From NCBI GenBank assembly GCA_900471925.1, contig UCGV01000028.1:1-64000 (forward strand): a stretch of 64,000 nucleotides of DNA, written 5' to 3'. Source of the DNA: Hyphomicrobiales bacterium. Lineage in GTDB: Bacteria > Pseudomonadota > Alphaproteobacteria > Rhizobiales > Rhizobiaceae. Positions 32,796 to 41,303 of the stretch are shown here, piece by piece. Each line of letters starts with the position of its first letter. Position 1 is the stretch's first letter. The notes under the pieces were generated by a model. That model saw only the letters and a list, made by a program, of their open reading frames with translations. It was not told where the DNA came from and made no database searches. The position numbers were made by a program, and so were the translations under genes.

Positions 32796-33623
32796 CTAAA
32801 CCTTCGCCACCCGCCTCAGATGCTCAGCGGTCGTTGTCGCAAACCCGAAAAACTCCAGATAGGCCGGTATCTGCTCGAAGAGCATATCGGTGCCGACCTG
32901 ATACCGGCATCCTCGCTGTCTGGCGGCGGCAAGAAATGGCGTGATCTCCTCCTTCATCACCACCTCCCCGACGAAAGTGTCGGGCGCGAGCCGCGTCACG
33001 TCGAGCGGCAGGGGGTCATTCTTGCGCATGCCGAGCGGCGTGGCGTTTATGACGATATCGAAGCCGGCGGGGTCGGTCCCGCCTGTCATCACCTGCAGTG
33101 CCGGGTAATAGGTGTTGAGGCGGGTTTTCAGTCCATCAAGGGCGGCCTTGTTGTCGTCGTGGATGGCGAGGCCCGTGAGGCCGGCGCCGGCGAGTGAGGC
33201 CGCGATGGCCGAGCCGACGCCGCCGGCGCCGATCATGAGGGCCGTGGCGCCTGATATCGCCTGGCCCTTGCGCTTGAGGCCGCGCACGAAACCTTCGCCG
33301 TCGAACATGTCGCCGTTCAGCCTGCCGTCCTTGCCGAGTTTGACAGCGTTGCACGAGCCGGCGACGCGGGCATTGGTGGAGATTTCGTCCAGAAGATCCA
33401 TGGTCCGGATCTTGTGCGGCATGGTGATGAGGGCGCCGTGGATGTTCGATAATCGGAAGAGCAGTTTGAGGAAGTCAGGATAATCCTCCGGCCGGCAGCC
33501 CATCGGCACGACGACGGCGTCGATGCCCTGTTCCTCGAAATAGGGGTTGTAGATCAGCGGTGCCTTGAAGCTTTCCGTCGGGAAGCCGAGATGGGCGATC
33601 AGCCGTGTGGTGCCGCTAATCAT
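32796..33623 (-). CDS. Shikimate dehydrogenase-like protein (AroE paralogue)
   Basis: A 275-residue NAD(P)-dependent dehydrogenase of the AroE family. The catalytic lysine K71 (MPHK), N92 (GSCNAV) and D108 (MFDGEG) are present, with nucleotide loop GAGGVGSA at 132-139. The two serines that hold the shikimate carboxylate in AroE (S-x-S-P) are replaced: the region reads S18-F19-K20-A21-P22. This argues for a different hydroaromatic or related substrate rather than housekeeping AroE. The start at 33623 overlaps the preceding Gfo/Idh gene by eight bases. It is the last gene of the transporter-aroQ operon. Confidence 0.85.
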   Translation of the reverse strand: MISGTTRLIAHLGFPTESFKAPLIYNPYFEEQGIDAVVVPMGCRPEDYPDFLKLLFRLSNIHGALITMPHKIRTMDLLDEISTNARVAGSCNAVKLGKDGRLNGDMFDGEGFVRGLKRKGQAISGATALMIGAGGVGSAIAASLAGAGLTGLAIHDDNKAALDGLKTRLNTYYPALQVMTGGTDPAGFDIVINATPLGMRKNDPLPLDVTRLAPDTFVGEVVMKEEITPFLAAARQRGCRYQVGTDMLFEQIPAYLEFFGFATTTAEHLRRVAKV

Positions 33624-34686
33624 GGGGGTGTTCCTGCGCGCCGAGGATAATGGTCTTGCCGGAGCGGGCCGACGCCTTGATCGCTTCGATGACCTCAAGT
33701 GTCGCCAGCCCCTCGCGGCCGCTGACGAGCGGCGTGGCCGTACAGTCGATGACATCGCAGAAATGCTGCAGCTGCAGGGTAAGTGGATCGGCAGGGGTGA
33801 CGGGCAGGCGCTCCTCAGTCAGCTTCTCGCGCCAGTCGGGGCGGCCGGTGTTGCTCCAGAAGGCGAGGTCGGGGATGGAAAGCGCGCCTTCGGTGCCGCC
33901 GATCTGGTAGCAGAATTGGTGCTCGCGGGGAAAATTGGGGTTTTCGCCCGAGGTGCGCTCCCAGCTCCAGGGCGAGGGCACGGCGTCTGTTGCACTCAGC
34001 GTGGCAAGTGCGCCGCTGGCAAAGCGCAGGAGCACGACGGCGGTATCCTCGACATCATGGCTGCGTGCGGCGTTGGACTCCATCGCATGCACGCTTTCGA
34101 CTTCGCCGAGCAAATGGCGGAAGAGATCGACGTCGTGGATGAGGTTGATGAAGATCGGGCCGGCGCCGGGCTCGCGGCGCCATTTCACCTCGAAGTAGTC
34201 GTCGGGCTTGGCAACCCAGAAACTGCCATGAACGGAGCGGATGTGACCGAGCCGGCCGCTCTCCATCAGTCGCTTGGCCTCCTTGATGATAGGGTTGTGG
34301 CGGCGGTGGTGGCCAACGAGGATCGGAACGCCTGCGCGTTCTGCGGCATCCACCAGGCCGGCTGCCGCCACGGCATCGTCGGCAACGGGTTTTTCGATGA
34401 GAACGGGAATGCCGGCTGCCACCACTTCCACCGCGTTTGCGACGTGCAACTGGTTGGGCGTGGCGACGATCACGCCATCCGGGCGGTCTTCGGCGAGAGC
34501 TTCGGCAAAGCTCGCAAACCAGGGCACGCCGTTGTCGCGGGCTTCGTCGCGTGCGGCAGGCGAGGGGTCGACGATGGCGGCAAGCTTGGTGCGCGGCTCC
34601 GACAGCACGCCTTCGATATGGCGCTTGCCGATCAGACCGGCGCCCATGACGGAAATCTTGATCGGTCGCGTGGAGGGTTCTGACAT
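33616..34686 (-). CDS. Gfo/Idh/MocA family oxidoreductase
   Basis: A 356-residue NAD(P)-dependent dehydrogenase. The N-terminal Rossmann domain has GAGLIG (15-20) and the family EKP motif (98-100). The C-terminal domain has the substrate-side motif FINLIHDVDL with H184 and D187. Members oxidise sugars, inositols and related polyols. Here it sits between the ABC transporter ATPase gene and the AroE-like gene, so a cyclitol or hydroaromatic substrate such as quinate is plausible. AAGGA seven bases before the ATG supports the start. Confidence 0.9.
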   Translation of the reverse strand: MSEPSTRPIKISVMGAGLIGKRHIEGVLSEPRTKLAAIVDPSPAARDEARDNGVPWFASFAEALAEDRPDGVIVATPNQLHVANAVEVVAAGIPVLIEKPVADDAVAAAGLVDAAERAGVPILVGHHRRHNPIIKEAKRLMESGRLGHIRSVHGSFWVAKPDDYFEVKWRREPGAGPIFINLIHDVDLFRHLLGEVESVHAMESNAARSHDVEDTAVVLLRFASGALATLSATDAVPSPWSWERTSGENPNFPREHQFCYQIGGTEGALSIPDLAFWSNTGRPDWREKLTEERLPVTPADPLTLQLQHFCDVIDCTATPLVSGREGLATLEVIEAIKASARSGKTIILGAQEHPHD

Positions 34687-34719
34687 GGGGCGTTCCTTCC
34701 CGGACTTCGGTTCAGCGGC

Positions 34720-35496
34720 CTAGTTGCGCAGGATTTCGCCGAGGAATTTGCGGGTGCGCTCATGGCGCGGATTGGTGAAGAATTCGGCCGGTGCCGCCTC
34801 TTCGACGATCGCGCCGCTGGCCATGAAGATCACCCTGTTGGCGACCTGGCGGGCAAAGCCCATTTCATGGGTGACGCAGATCATCGTCATGCCTTCTTCG
34901 GCAAGGCTGATCATGGTGTCGAGCACTTCCTTGACCATCTCGGGATCGAGTGCCGAGGTCGGTTCATCGAAGAGCATCACCTTCGGCCGCATGCAGAGCG
35001 CACGTGCGATCGCCACGCGCTGCTGCTGGCCACCGGACAGCTGGACCGGATACTTATCGGCCTGTTCAGCGATCTTGACGCGGGCAAGCAGGGTGCGGGC
35101 GCGCTCCTCTGCTTCGGACCGGGAAATGCCAAGCGCGCGCATCGGCGCAAGCATGCAGTTTTGCAGCACGGTCAGATGCGGGAAAAGGTTGAACTGCTGG
35201 AAGACCATGCCGACTTCGCGCCTGATGGCATCGATCGCCTTTGCCTGATTGCCGAGCAGGATGCCACCGACACGGATTTCGCCCTTCTCGTAGGTCTCCA
35301 GATGGTTGATGCAGCGGATCAGCGTCGATTTTCCGCTGCCGGACGGGCCGCAGAGCACGATGCGCTCCCCCTTGCGCACTTCGATATTGATATCGTGCAG
35401 GGCCTGGAAGGCGCCATACCATTTCTCCACATGGCTCATGGTGATCATCGTTTCGCCGGTGGAGGCTGATGGTGCAGGGGCGGTTGCTGTGGTCAT
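34720..35496 (-). CDS. Polar amino acid-type ABC transporter, ATP-binding protein
   Basis: A 258-residue ATPase with Walker A GPSGSGKST (50-58), signature LSGGQ (153-157), Walker B VMLFDEPTSALD (173-184) and the switch histidine in CVTHEMGFARQ. It is the energy-coupling subunit for the two permeases encoded just upstream. Despite the amino acid-type family, the surrounding aroQ, AroE-like and QuiC genes point to a hydroaromatic acid substrate. The gap from the permease stop is 25 bases. Confidence 0.95.
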   Translation of the reverse strand: MTTATAPAPSASTGETMITMSHVEKWYGAFQALHDINIEVRKGERIVLCGPSGSGKSTLIRCINHLETYEKGEIRVGGILLGNQAKAIDAIRREVGMVFQQFNLFPHLTVLQNCMLAPMRALGISRSEAEERARTLLARVKIAEQADKYPVQLSGGQQQRVAIARALCMRPKVMLFDEPTSALDPEMVKEVLDTMISLAEEGMTMICVTHEMGFARQVANRVIFMASGAIVEEAAPAEFFTNPRHERTRKFLGEILRN

Positions 35497-35521
35497 GGTG
35501 TTGGTTCCGATCGCAGAGTGC

Positions 35522-36166
35522 CTAGCGCGCGTGGGCGGCGTTGAAGCGCCGCTCCAGGCGCGCGCCGATGATCGTCAGCGGGCAGCACATCAGGAAATAG
35601 AGGATGCCGACGATGCCGAAGACGGTCAGCGGCTGGAAGATCTGGTTGGAGATGATATTGCCGGCGCGTGTCAGCTCCGTGAAGCCGACGATGGAGGCAA
35701 GCGAGGTGCCCTTGATGAGCTGCACCAGAAAACCGATCGTCGCGGGCAGCGAGATCCGGATCGCCTGCGGCAGGATCACGTCCTTCATGCGAGACACATA
35801 TTTAAGGCTGAGCGCCTTGGCCGCCTCCGTCTGACCGCGCGGCACGGCCTCGATCGAGCCGCGCCAGATCTCGCCCAGATAGGCGCTGGCATGCAGCGTC
35901 AGGCCGATTGCCACAGCTTCCCAGGCGTCGAGCTTCAGGCCGATAAGCGCCAGCCCGTAATAGGTGACGAAGAGCTGCATCAAAAGCGGCGTGCCCTGGA
36001 AGATGGCGATATAGGCCGATGTCAGCCGCTCCAGCCACGGCATTCCGCAGGTGCGCGCCAGCGCCACGCCTAAGCCCGCGATACAGCCACAGACGAAGCC
36101 AACGGCGGAGAGAAGCACGGTCCATTTCAGGCCGATCAGAAGGAAGATGAATTCTTCGCTGCCCAT
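35522..36166 (-). CDS. ABC transporter permease (HisM/QM family)
   Basis: A 214-residue inner-membrane subunit with about five helices and the EAA motif region EAAKALSLKYVSRMKDVILPQAIR that contacts the ATPase. The first helices carry the polar amino acid permease pattern GTPLLMQLFVTYYGL. It is seven bases from the preceding permease gene; the pair should form a heterodimer. Confidence 0.93.
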   Translation of the reverse strand: MGSEEFIFLLIGLKWTVLLSAVGFVCGCIAGLGVALARTCGMPWLERLTSAYIAIFQGTPLLMQLFVTYYGLALIGLKLDAWEAVAIGLTLHASAYLGEIWRGSIEAVPRGQTEAAKALSLKYVSRMKDVILPQAIRISLPATIGFLVQLIKGTSLASIVGFTELTRAGNIISNQIFQPLTVFGIVGILYFLMCCPLTIIGARLERRFNAAHAR

Positions 36167-36173
36167 GGTGCCC

Positions 36174-36842
36174 TCACTTGACCGGATAGGTGAAATAGCG
36201 GGCTGAGAAGAGCGCGAAGAGGCGCATCATCAGCCAGGAAATGATGAGGTAGAACACCGTGATGGTGAAATAGACCTCGAAGCTGCGGAAGCTGTCGGAT
36301 TCGATGCGTTGCGCCACCGAAGTCAGCTCATAGGCCGAGATTGCCGAGCAAATGCTGGTCGACAGCGTCAGCAGCACGAACTGGCTGGTCAGCGAAGGAT
36401 AGATGGCCCTGAGCGCCGGCTTCAGGATGATCAGCCGGAACACCTGCACCTTGTGCAGCCCGAGCGCCAGGCCTGCCTCCATCTGTCCTCGCGGGATGGA
36501 TTGCACGCCGCCCCTGATAATCTCGATCGCATAAGCGCCGCCATTGATGCCGAGCGCGATGATTGCCGTCGGCGTCGGGTCCAGGCGGATGCCGATCAGC
36601 GGCAGGGCGAAGAAGAGGAAGAAAATCTGTACCAGGAAAGGCGTATTGCGGATGATCTCGACGAAGGCGATCACCAGCCAACGCACCGCCTTGATGGGCG
36701 AATCCCTCAGCGCCACGCCGCCGATGCCGATGACGACGGCCAGGACCATGCCGCAGATGGCGAGCAGGAAGGTGCCGAGACAGCCGAGCAGCAGGCTCGG
36801 AAGACCATCGATGACAGGCGTGAAATCCAGCTGATAGTTCAT
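36174..36842 (-). CDS. ABC transporter permease (HisM/QM family)
   Basis: A 222-residue permease of the same family as its neighbour, with RNTPFLVQIFFLFFALPLIG and the EAA-type loop GLALGLHKVQVFRLIILKPA. The ATG overlaps the aroQ stop as ATGA, so the transporter is translationally coupled to dehydroquinase. That coupling is the strongest evidence that the transported substrate enters hydroaromatic catabolism. Confidence 0.93.
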   Translation of the reverse strand: MNYQLDFTPVIDGLPSLLLGCLGTFLLAICGMVLAVVIGIGGVALRDSPIKAVRWLVIAFVEIIRNTPFLVQIFFLFFALPLIGIRLDPTPTAIIALGINGGAYAIEIIRGGVQSIPRGQMEAGLALGLHKVQVFRLIILKPALRAIYPSLTSQFVLLTLSTSICSAISAYELTSVAQRIESDSFRSFEVYFTITVFYLIISWLMMRLFALFSARYFTYPVK

Positions 36843-37288
36843 GCCTTCTCTGCCCCCACCATGCCTGCCATAGCCTCGATCGCCAGCTCGTATCCTCGGG
36901 CGCCGAAGCCGATCATGATGGCGGTGGCGATGCGCGAGACGAGGGACTTATGGTAGATTTCTTCGCGGGCATGGACATTGGAAATATGCAGTTCGATCTT
37001 CGGCGGATCGAAGGTTTTCAGGGCATCGAGCAGCGCAATCGAGGTGAACGTGTAGGCAGCCGGGTTGATGATGATGCCGCATGCCTCTTTCCGGGCCTGA
37101 TGAATGCTTTCCACCAGCTCGCCCTCGAAATTCGTCTGGCGGAAATCGATCTGCAAGCCGAGGCTTTTTGCCCTGGCGTCGCACATCTGCCTGATATCGG
37201 CGAGTGTCGTGGAGCCGTAGATGGTGGGCTCGCGCTCGCCCAGCAGGTTCAGGTTCGGTCCGTTGAGGACGAAGATGGTTTTGGTCAT
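36839..37288 (-). CDS. aroQ: Type II 3-dehydroquinate dehydratase
   Basis: Interconverts 3-dehydroquinate and 3-dehydroshikimate. The 149 residues are the normal type II length, with R19 and Y24 in LNLLGEREPTIYG and H101 in ELHISNVHAREE, the expected catalytic set, plus the NPAAYTFTS substrate loop. GAGGT seven bases before the ATG at 37288 sets the start. In this operon the role is probably catabolic (quinate to protocatechuate via dehydroshikimate) rather than biosynthesis of aromatic amino acids. Confidence 0.96.
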   Translation of the reverse strand: MTKTIFVLNGPNLNLLGEREPTIYGSTTLADIRQMCDARAKSLGLQIDFRQTNFEGELVESIHQARKEACGIIINPAAYTFTSIALLDALKTFDPPKIELHISNVHAREEIYHKSLVSRIATAIMIGFGARGYELAIEAMAGMVGAEKA

Positions 37289-37417
37289 GTCGCGCACCTC
37301 AAACGGGGCCAAGCTGGTTGCTTGGTCTTGGGCATAGGGGTGGTGTCGACGGGCATCGCAATGCCCGTCTGTTTGGTTCTGATATCTTGTCTTTTTCTAC
37401 CGTCATCCCTTCCTCTG

Positions 37418-37579
37418 CCGTCATTCTCGGGCTTGTCCCGAGGATCTAATCAGGCAGTGGTGGTGCTTGGGCCAGACCTTGTTCCAACGGTGAAGGGCGC
37501 GCCGTCAGCGACCTTGCCCTTCACGTCAGTCATGCATCGCTCCCTCGGCAGATCCTCGGGACAAGCCCGAGGATGACGG
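37418..37579. repeat. Intergenic palindromic repeat element (RIME-like)
   Basis: Two 30-base arms (37418-37447 and 37550-37579) are reverse complements with a single mismatch and flank about 100 bases. Each arm is itself a hairpin, CCTCGGG-CTTGT-CCCGAGG on the right and the same with one change on the left. Mosaic palindromic elements of this kind are scattered between genes in Rhizobium genomes. It lies between aroQ and the binding protein gene, where it could tune mRNA levels. The 327 bases between those genes hold no other feature. Confidence 0.8.
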
Positions 37580-37614
37580 AAGTGGAGTGGCGGCCTCGTC
37601 CCGCCACGCGCAGA

Positions 37615-38445
37615 TCAGCCTGCGGTAAACGGAATGCCGTCGAGGCTCTTCGGGAATTCCGGAACGGGCACTTTCATCCACTTGTCGTAGATCTTCTTCA
37701 GTTCGCCATTGGCCTTGATCTTGTCGATGAAGGTGTTGATCGAGGCGTTCAGCTCCTTTTCTCCGAGACGCGTGCAGGCACCGTTGTAGAGCTTCTGGAA
37801 TTCCAGCTTGTTTTCGAACTCGCCGGGCCGGGCCTTTTCGACGCGGTCCATGTAGAAGATGTTGCCGCCGAGCGCTTCGACCTGACCGGAAACAAGCGCC
37901 TGGACGCTGGCCGCGTCGCCGTCGAAGCGGCGAATGGTAGCGGACGCAGGCGCATTCTTGGTGACCTGTGTGTCCTGCGCGGCCCCCTTGGCGACCGATA
38001 TGGTCATGTTGGCCATGTCGTCATTGGTCTTGATCGACTTGTTCTTCGGGCCGATCAGGACGATGGCATTGGCATTGTAGGGCTGGCTGAACTGAACGGC
38101 CTTGGCGCGGTCCGGCAACATCGCCATGGTGGCGAAGAGCACGTCAACGCGGCCCGAGGTCAGCGCCGGGATACGGTTGTTGACTTCGAGCGGCACGAAC
38201 TCGACCTCGACGCCGAGTTCCTTGGCATAGGCTGCGCCCATATCGGCGTCGAAGCCATCCTGCTTGCCGGCGCTGGTCACGAAGCCCCATGGCGGGTTGT
38301 CGCCCTGAATGCCGACGATCAGCTTTCCACGGGCCTTGATTTCTTCCGGTGTGATGGCGGCGGCCGGGCCTGCGAGCCCGATGGCGGTTACGAGAGCGGC
38401 AGCGCCCAGCATGGCGCCACGCCGCGTCAGCAGCGACTTCAGCAT
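37615..38445 (-). CDS. Family 3 solute-binding protein of the ABC transporter
   Basis: A 276-residue periplasmic protein with a signal peptide (MLKSLLTRRGAMLG..., cleavage near AAA-ITP; the paired arginines are not a full Tat motif). The family 3 fold is shown by KLIVGIQGDNPPWGF, the DALF-type RVDVLFATMAML and RAKAVQFSQPY. AGGAGGAG precedes the ATG at 38445. It is the first gene of the likely seven-gene operon running to 32796, interrupted only by the palindromic repeat, and it supplies the transporter's substrate specificity. Confidence 0.92.
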   Translation of the reverse strand: MLKSLLTRRGAMLGAAALVTAIGLAGPAAAITPEEIKARGKLIVGIQGDNPPWGFVTSAGKQDGFDADMGAAYAKELGVEVEFVPLEVNNRIPALTSGRVDVLFATMAMLPDRAKAVQFSQPYNANAIVLIGPKNKSIKTNDDMANMTISVAKGAAQDTQVTKNAPASATIRRFDGDAASVQALVSGQVEALGGNIFYMDRVEKARPGEFENKLEFQKLYNGACTRLGEKELNASINTFIDKIKANGELKKIYDKWMKVPVPEFPKSLDGIPFTAG

Positions 38446-38678
38446 TGGAATTCTCCTCCTTTTGGCGGCCACGTAAGCGACCTCACAGTCATCCTCTCCC
38501 GACTGTTCGCATCTTATTTGCCAGAGGAGAGACGATAAATCAACATAGTTTCTGAAAATCATATGATACTTTTGATTTGACCAATTGAATTGAAATCCAG
38601 AAGACATTCGCCATAATGCCATGAGCAAGGTGGATGGCTTCGGGCATCGCGCCGGTAAATCAGGAGGATGTGCTAGCC
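38446..38678. promoter_or_regulatory. Divergent promoter region with ATCATATGAT palindrome
   Basis: This AT-rich 233-base region separates the transporter operon (minus) from the quiC-type gene (plus). A perfect 10-base palindrome, ATCATATGAT, lies at 38558-38567, near its centre. It is a candidate operator for one of the two GntR-type regulators encoded beyond quiC. Confidence 0.45.
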
Positions 38679-40568
38679 ATGAAGACCTCGATTGCGACGG
38701 TGACAATAGCGGGCGAGCTGCCGGAGAAACTGGAAGCGATTGCGCGGGCCGGCTTTGACGGCGTGGAAATTTTCGAGAATGATTTCCTGGCCTTTGACGG
38801 CAGCCCGGCCGATGTCGGGAAGATGGCGCGTGATCTTGGCCTTACAATCACGCTTTTCCAGCCCTTCCGCGATTTCGAGGGCATGCCGGAGGGTTTGCGC
38901 GGGCGTACCTTCGACCGCGCCGAACGCAAGTTCGACATCATGCAGGAGCTCGGCACCGATATGGTGCTGGTCTGCTCCAATGTCTCGCAGGCTGCACTGG
39001 GCGGCCTGGATCGCGCTGCGGCTGATTTCCGCGAGCTAGGCGAGCGGGCGGCAAAACGCGGGCTGAAGGTGGGTTACGAGGCGCTTGCCTGGGGACGCTA
39101 TGTCAACGATCATCGGGATGCCTGGGAGATCGTGCGCCGTGCCGATCATGAGAATGTCGGGCTGATCCTCGACAGTTTCCATTCGCTATCACGCAAGATC
39201 GATATCAATTCGATCCGCTCGATCCCGAAGGAAAAGATCTTTATCGTGCAGCTGGCCGATGCGCCGCTAATCGATATGGACCTGCTCTACTGGTCGCGGC
39301 ACTTCCGCAACATGCCAGGCGAAGGCGAGCTGCCGGTGACCGAATTTACCGAGGCGGTCGCCTCCACCGGCTATGACGGCTTCTTCTCGTTGGAAATCTT
39401 CAACGATCAGTTCCGGGGCGGCTCGACGCGGGCGATTGCCGCCGATGGCCACCGCTCGCTGATCTATCTGGCCGACCAGATCCGCCGCAGGGTGGAGACG
39501 CCTGTCGGCATCGATATGCCGCCGCGCGCTGCCGTCAAAGGCGTCGGCTTCATCGAGTTTGCCACAGATGACGAAGAAGCGGTGGAGCTCGTCGGCATCC
39601 TGCAGGCGCTCGGCTTTCGCAAGGCGGCCGTGCATCGCTCCAAGAAGGTGACGCTGTTCCAGCAAGGCGACATCCGCATCCTCGTCAATGTCGATCCAGC
39701 CGGCTTTGCCAATGCCGCCTATGCTGTACACGGCACGTTTGCCTATGCGGTGGCGCTTGTGGTTGATGATGCCGCTGAAGCCTACGCCCGTGCGCTGGCA
39801 CTCGATGCCGAACCCTTCGTGCAGGCGGTGCCCGAGGGCGAGCTGCAGCTGCCGGCGATCCGCGGCGTGGGCGGTGGCCTGATCTATCTGATCGACGAGA
39901 AAAGCTCGCTCGGCCGCTTCTCCGAGATCGATTTCGAGCCGGTGAAGGGCGAGGACGAAACCGCAGACGCCGGTCTCCTGCAAGTCGATCATATCGCCCA
40001 GACCGTTGCCTATGACGAAATGCTGACCTGGCTGCTCTTCTACACCTCGATCTTCGAAACCCGTAAAACCCCTATGGTCGATATCATCGACCCCTCGGGT
40101 GTGGTGCGCAGCCAGGTGATCGAAAACGAGGCCGGCACTCTGCGCATCACCATGAACGGGGCGGAAAATCGCCGCACGCTCGCCGGCCATTTCATCGCCG
40201 AAAAATTCGGTTCCGGCATCCAGCATCTGGCTTTTTCGACGCATGACATCTTCGCCACCGCCGAACGCTTGCGCGAGAAAGGCTTCAAGCCGTTGCCGAT
40301 CTCGCCCAATTATTATGACGATGTGGAGGCCCGCTTTGGCCTGGATCCGGAGCTGACGGAGCGGCTGAAGGCCGAGAACATCCTCTATGACCGGGATGGG
40401 GAGGGCGAATATTTCCAGCTCTACAGCGGCACTTATGGGGAAGGATTCTTCTTTGAGATCGTGGAGCGCCGCGCCTATCGTGGCTATGGGGCGCCGAACG
40501 CGATCTTCCGAATTGCGGCGCTGAAGAAGCAGATGCGGCCGGAAGGGATTCCGAGGGATGCGGGGTGA
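38679..40568 (+). CDS. quiC: 3-dehydroshikimate dehydratase fused to VOC/HPPD-like domain
   Basis: A 629-residue fusion. The N-terminal TIM barrel (1 to about 280) has the sugar-isomerase-like metal set E134, D165, Q191 and E239, as in QuiC-type dehydratases that turn 3-dehydroshikimate into protocatechuate. The C-terminal half (about 285-600) is a duplicated vicinal-oxygen-chelate fold with H438, H516 and E593 as a likely metal triad. Length and order match Pseudomonas QuiC1. AGGAGG lies 11 bases before the ATG, with an alternative GTG at 38670. It is divergent from the transporter/aroQ operon, giving a consistent route dehydroquinate to protocatechuate. Confidence 0.93.
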   Translation: MKTSIATVTIAGELPEKLEAIARAGFDGVEIFENDFLAFDGSPADVGKMARDLGLTITLFQPFRDFEGMPEGLRGRTFDRAERKFDIMQELGTDMVLVCSNVSQAALGGLDRAAADFRELGERAAKRGLKVGYEALAWGRYVNDHRDAWEIVRRADHENVGLILDSFHSLSRKIDINSIRSIPKEKIFIVQLADAPLIDMDLLYWSRHFRNMPGEGELPVTEFTEAVASTGYDGFFSLEIFNDQFRGGSTRAIAADGHRSLIYLADQIRRRVETPVGIDMPPRAAVKGVGFIEFATDDEEAVELVGILQALGFRKAAVHRSKKVTLFQQGDIRILVNVDPAGFANAAYAVHGTFAYAVALVVDDAAEAYARALALDAEPFVQAVPEGELQLPAIRGVGGGLIYLIDEKSSLGRFSEIDFEPVKGEDETADAGLLQVDHIAQTVAYDEMLTWLLFYTSIFETRKTPMVDIIDPSGVVRSQVIENEAGTLRITMNGAENRRTLAGHFIAEKFGSGIQHLAFSTHDIFATAERLREKGFKPLPISPNYYDDVEARFGLDPELTERLKAENILYDRDGEGEYFQLYSGTYGEGFFFEIVERRAYRGYGAPNAIFRIAALKKQMRPEGIPRDAG

Positions 40569-40596
40569 AGGCTTGCTGTGTTACTAGGCACAGGTG

Positions 40597-41301
40597 TCAG
40601 TTGATCCGGCCGCTTTTCAGGACATGCCCGACACCGCTCTGAACATGTCGGCGGATCACAGCCTTCGCCCCCTCGACATCGCGCTTCAGCGCCATCTCGA
40701 ACAGCAGTTTATGATCGTCTACCACCGCGCTGCCGCGAAAACTCTGGGCCAGCATGTGATAGCGCAAAAACCGGTCGAAGACCGAAGACAGTGTCGCCAT
40801 CAGCGTCGCCGAATTGCAGGCCGAGACGATTGCCTGATGGAATTCCCAGTCATAGCGCACCCAGTCGATCGTGCGCGAGGCATCGCCCGCCAGCAGTTTT
40901 CTCTCTGCCGCCGCCAGCTTGTGGTGGGCAGCGACGATGCGGCCTTCCCATTCCAGCGTGCCCGATGCGAAGGACAGGCCGATCGCATGGGTTTCGAGCA
41001 CGGTCCTGAGATCGGCAAGCTCCTCGAGCTCCTTGCGCGAGGCCGGGCTTACCTCGAAGCCGCGGTGGCCTTCGGCGAGCACCAGATTTTCCATGGCAAG
41101 GCGGCTGAGAATCTCGCGCAGCGAGGATACGCTGATTGAATAGTGTTCCTTGGCCTGCTCCAGCTTGATCTTGGCGCCGGGCGCCAATGCGCCCGAGATA
41201 ATATCCTGCCGGATCTGCCGGAAGACGACATCGCTGATGGTTTCGGAGGCTTCGGTGCCGGCTCTGAGCATCGGTTTCTCTATCATGCGCGTGCCAGGCA
41301 T
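40597..41301 (-). CDS. GntR-family (FCD) transcriptional regulator
   Basis: A 234-residue regulator: an N-terminal winged helix-turn-helix (about 20-85; VFRQIRQDIISGALAPGAKI, ISVSSLREILSRL) and a C-terminal FCD ligand-binding helical bundle (about 95-225) with D-x-x-F-H. FCD regulators usually bind a carboxylate with a metal. Its start follows the stop of a paralogous regulator by two bases, and it converges with quiC. Control of the quinate-type locus is the simplest guess. Confidence 0.93.
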   Translation of the reverse strand: MPGTRMIEKPMLRAGTEASETISDVVFRQIRQDIISGALAPGAKIKLEQAKEHYSISVSSLREILSRLAMENLVLAEGHRGFEVSPASRKELEELADLRTVLETHAIGLSFASGTLEWEGRIVAAHHKLAAAERKLLAGDASRTIDWVRYDWEFHQAIVSACNSATLMATLSSVFDRFLRYHMLAQSFRGSAVVDDHKLLFEMALKRDVEGAKAVIRRHVQSGVGHVLKSGRIN

Positions 41302-41303
41302 CG

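Noticed and set aside
33565..34683. 372-residue plus-strand open frame
   Set aside because: Mirror of the Gfo/Idh/MocA gene, which has the family motifs and a good ribosome-binding site.
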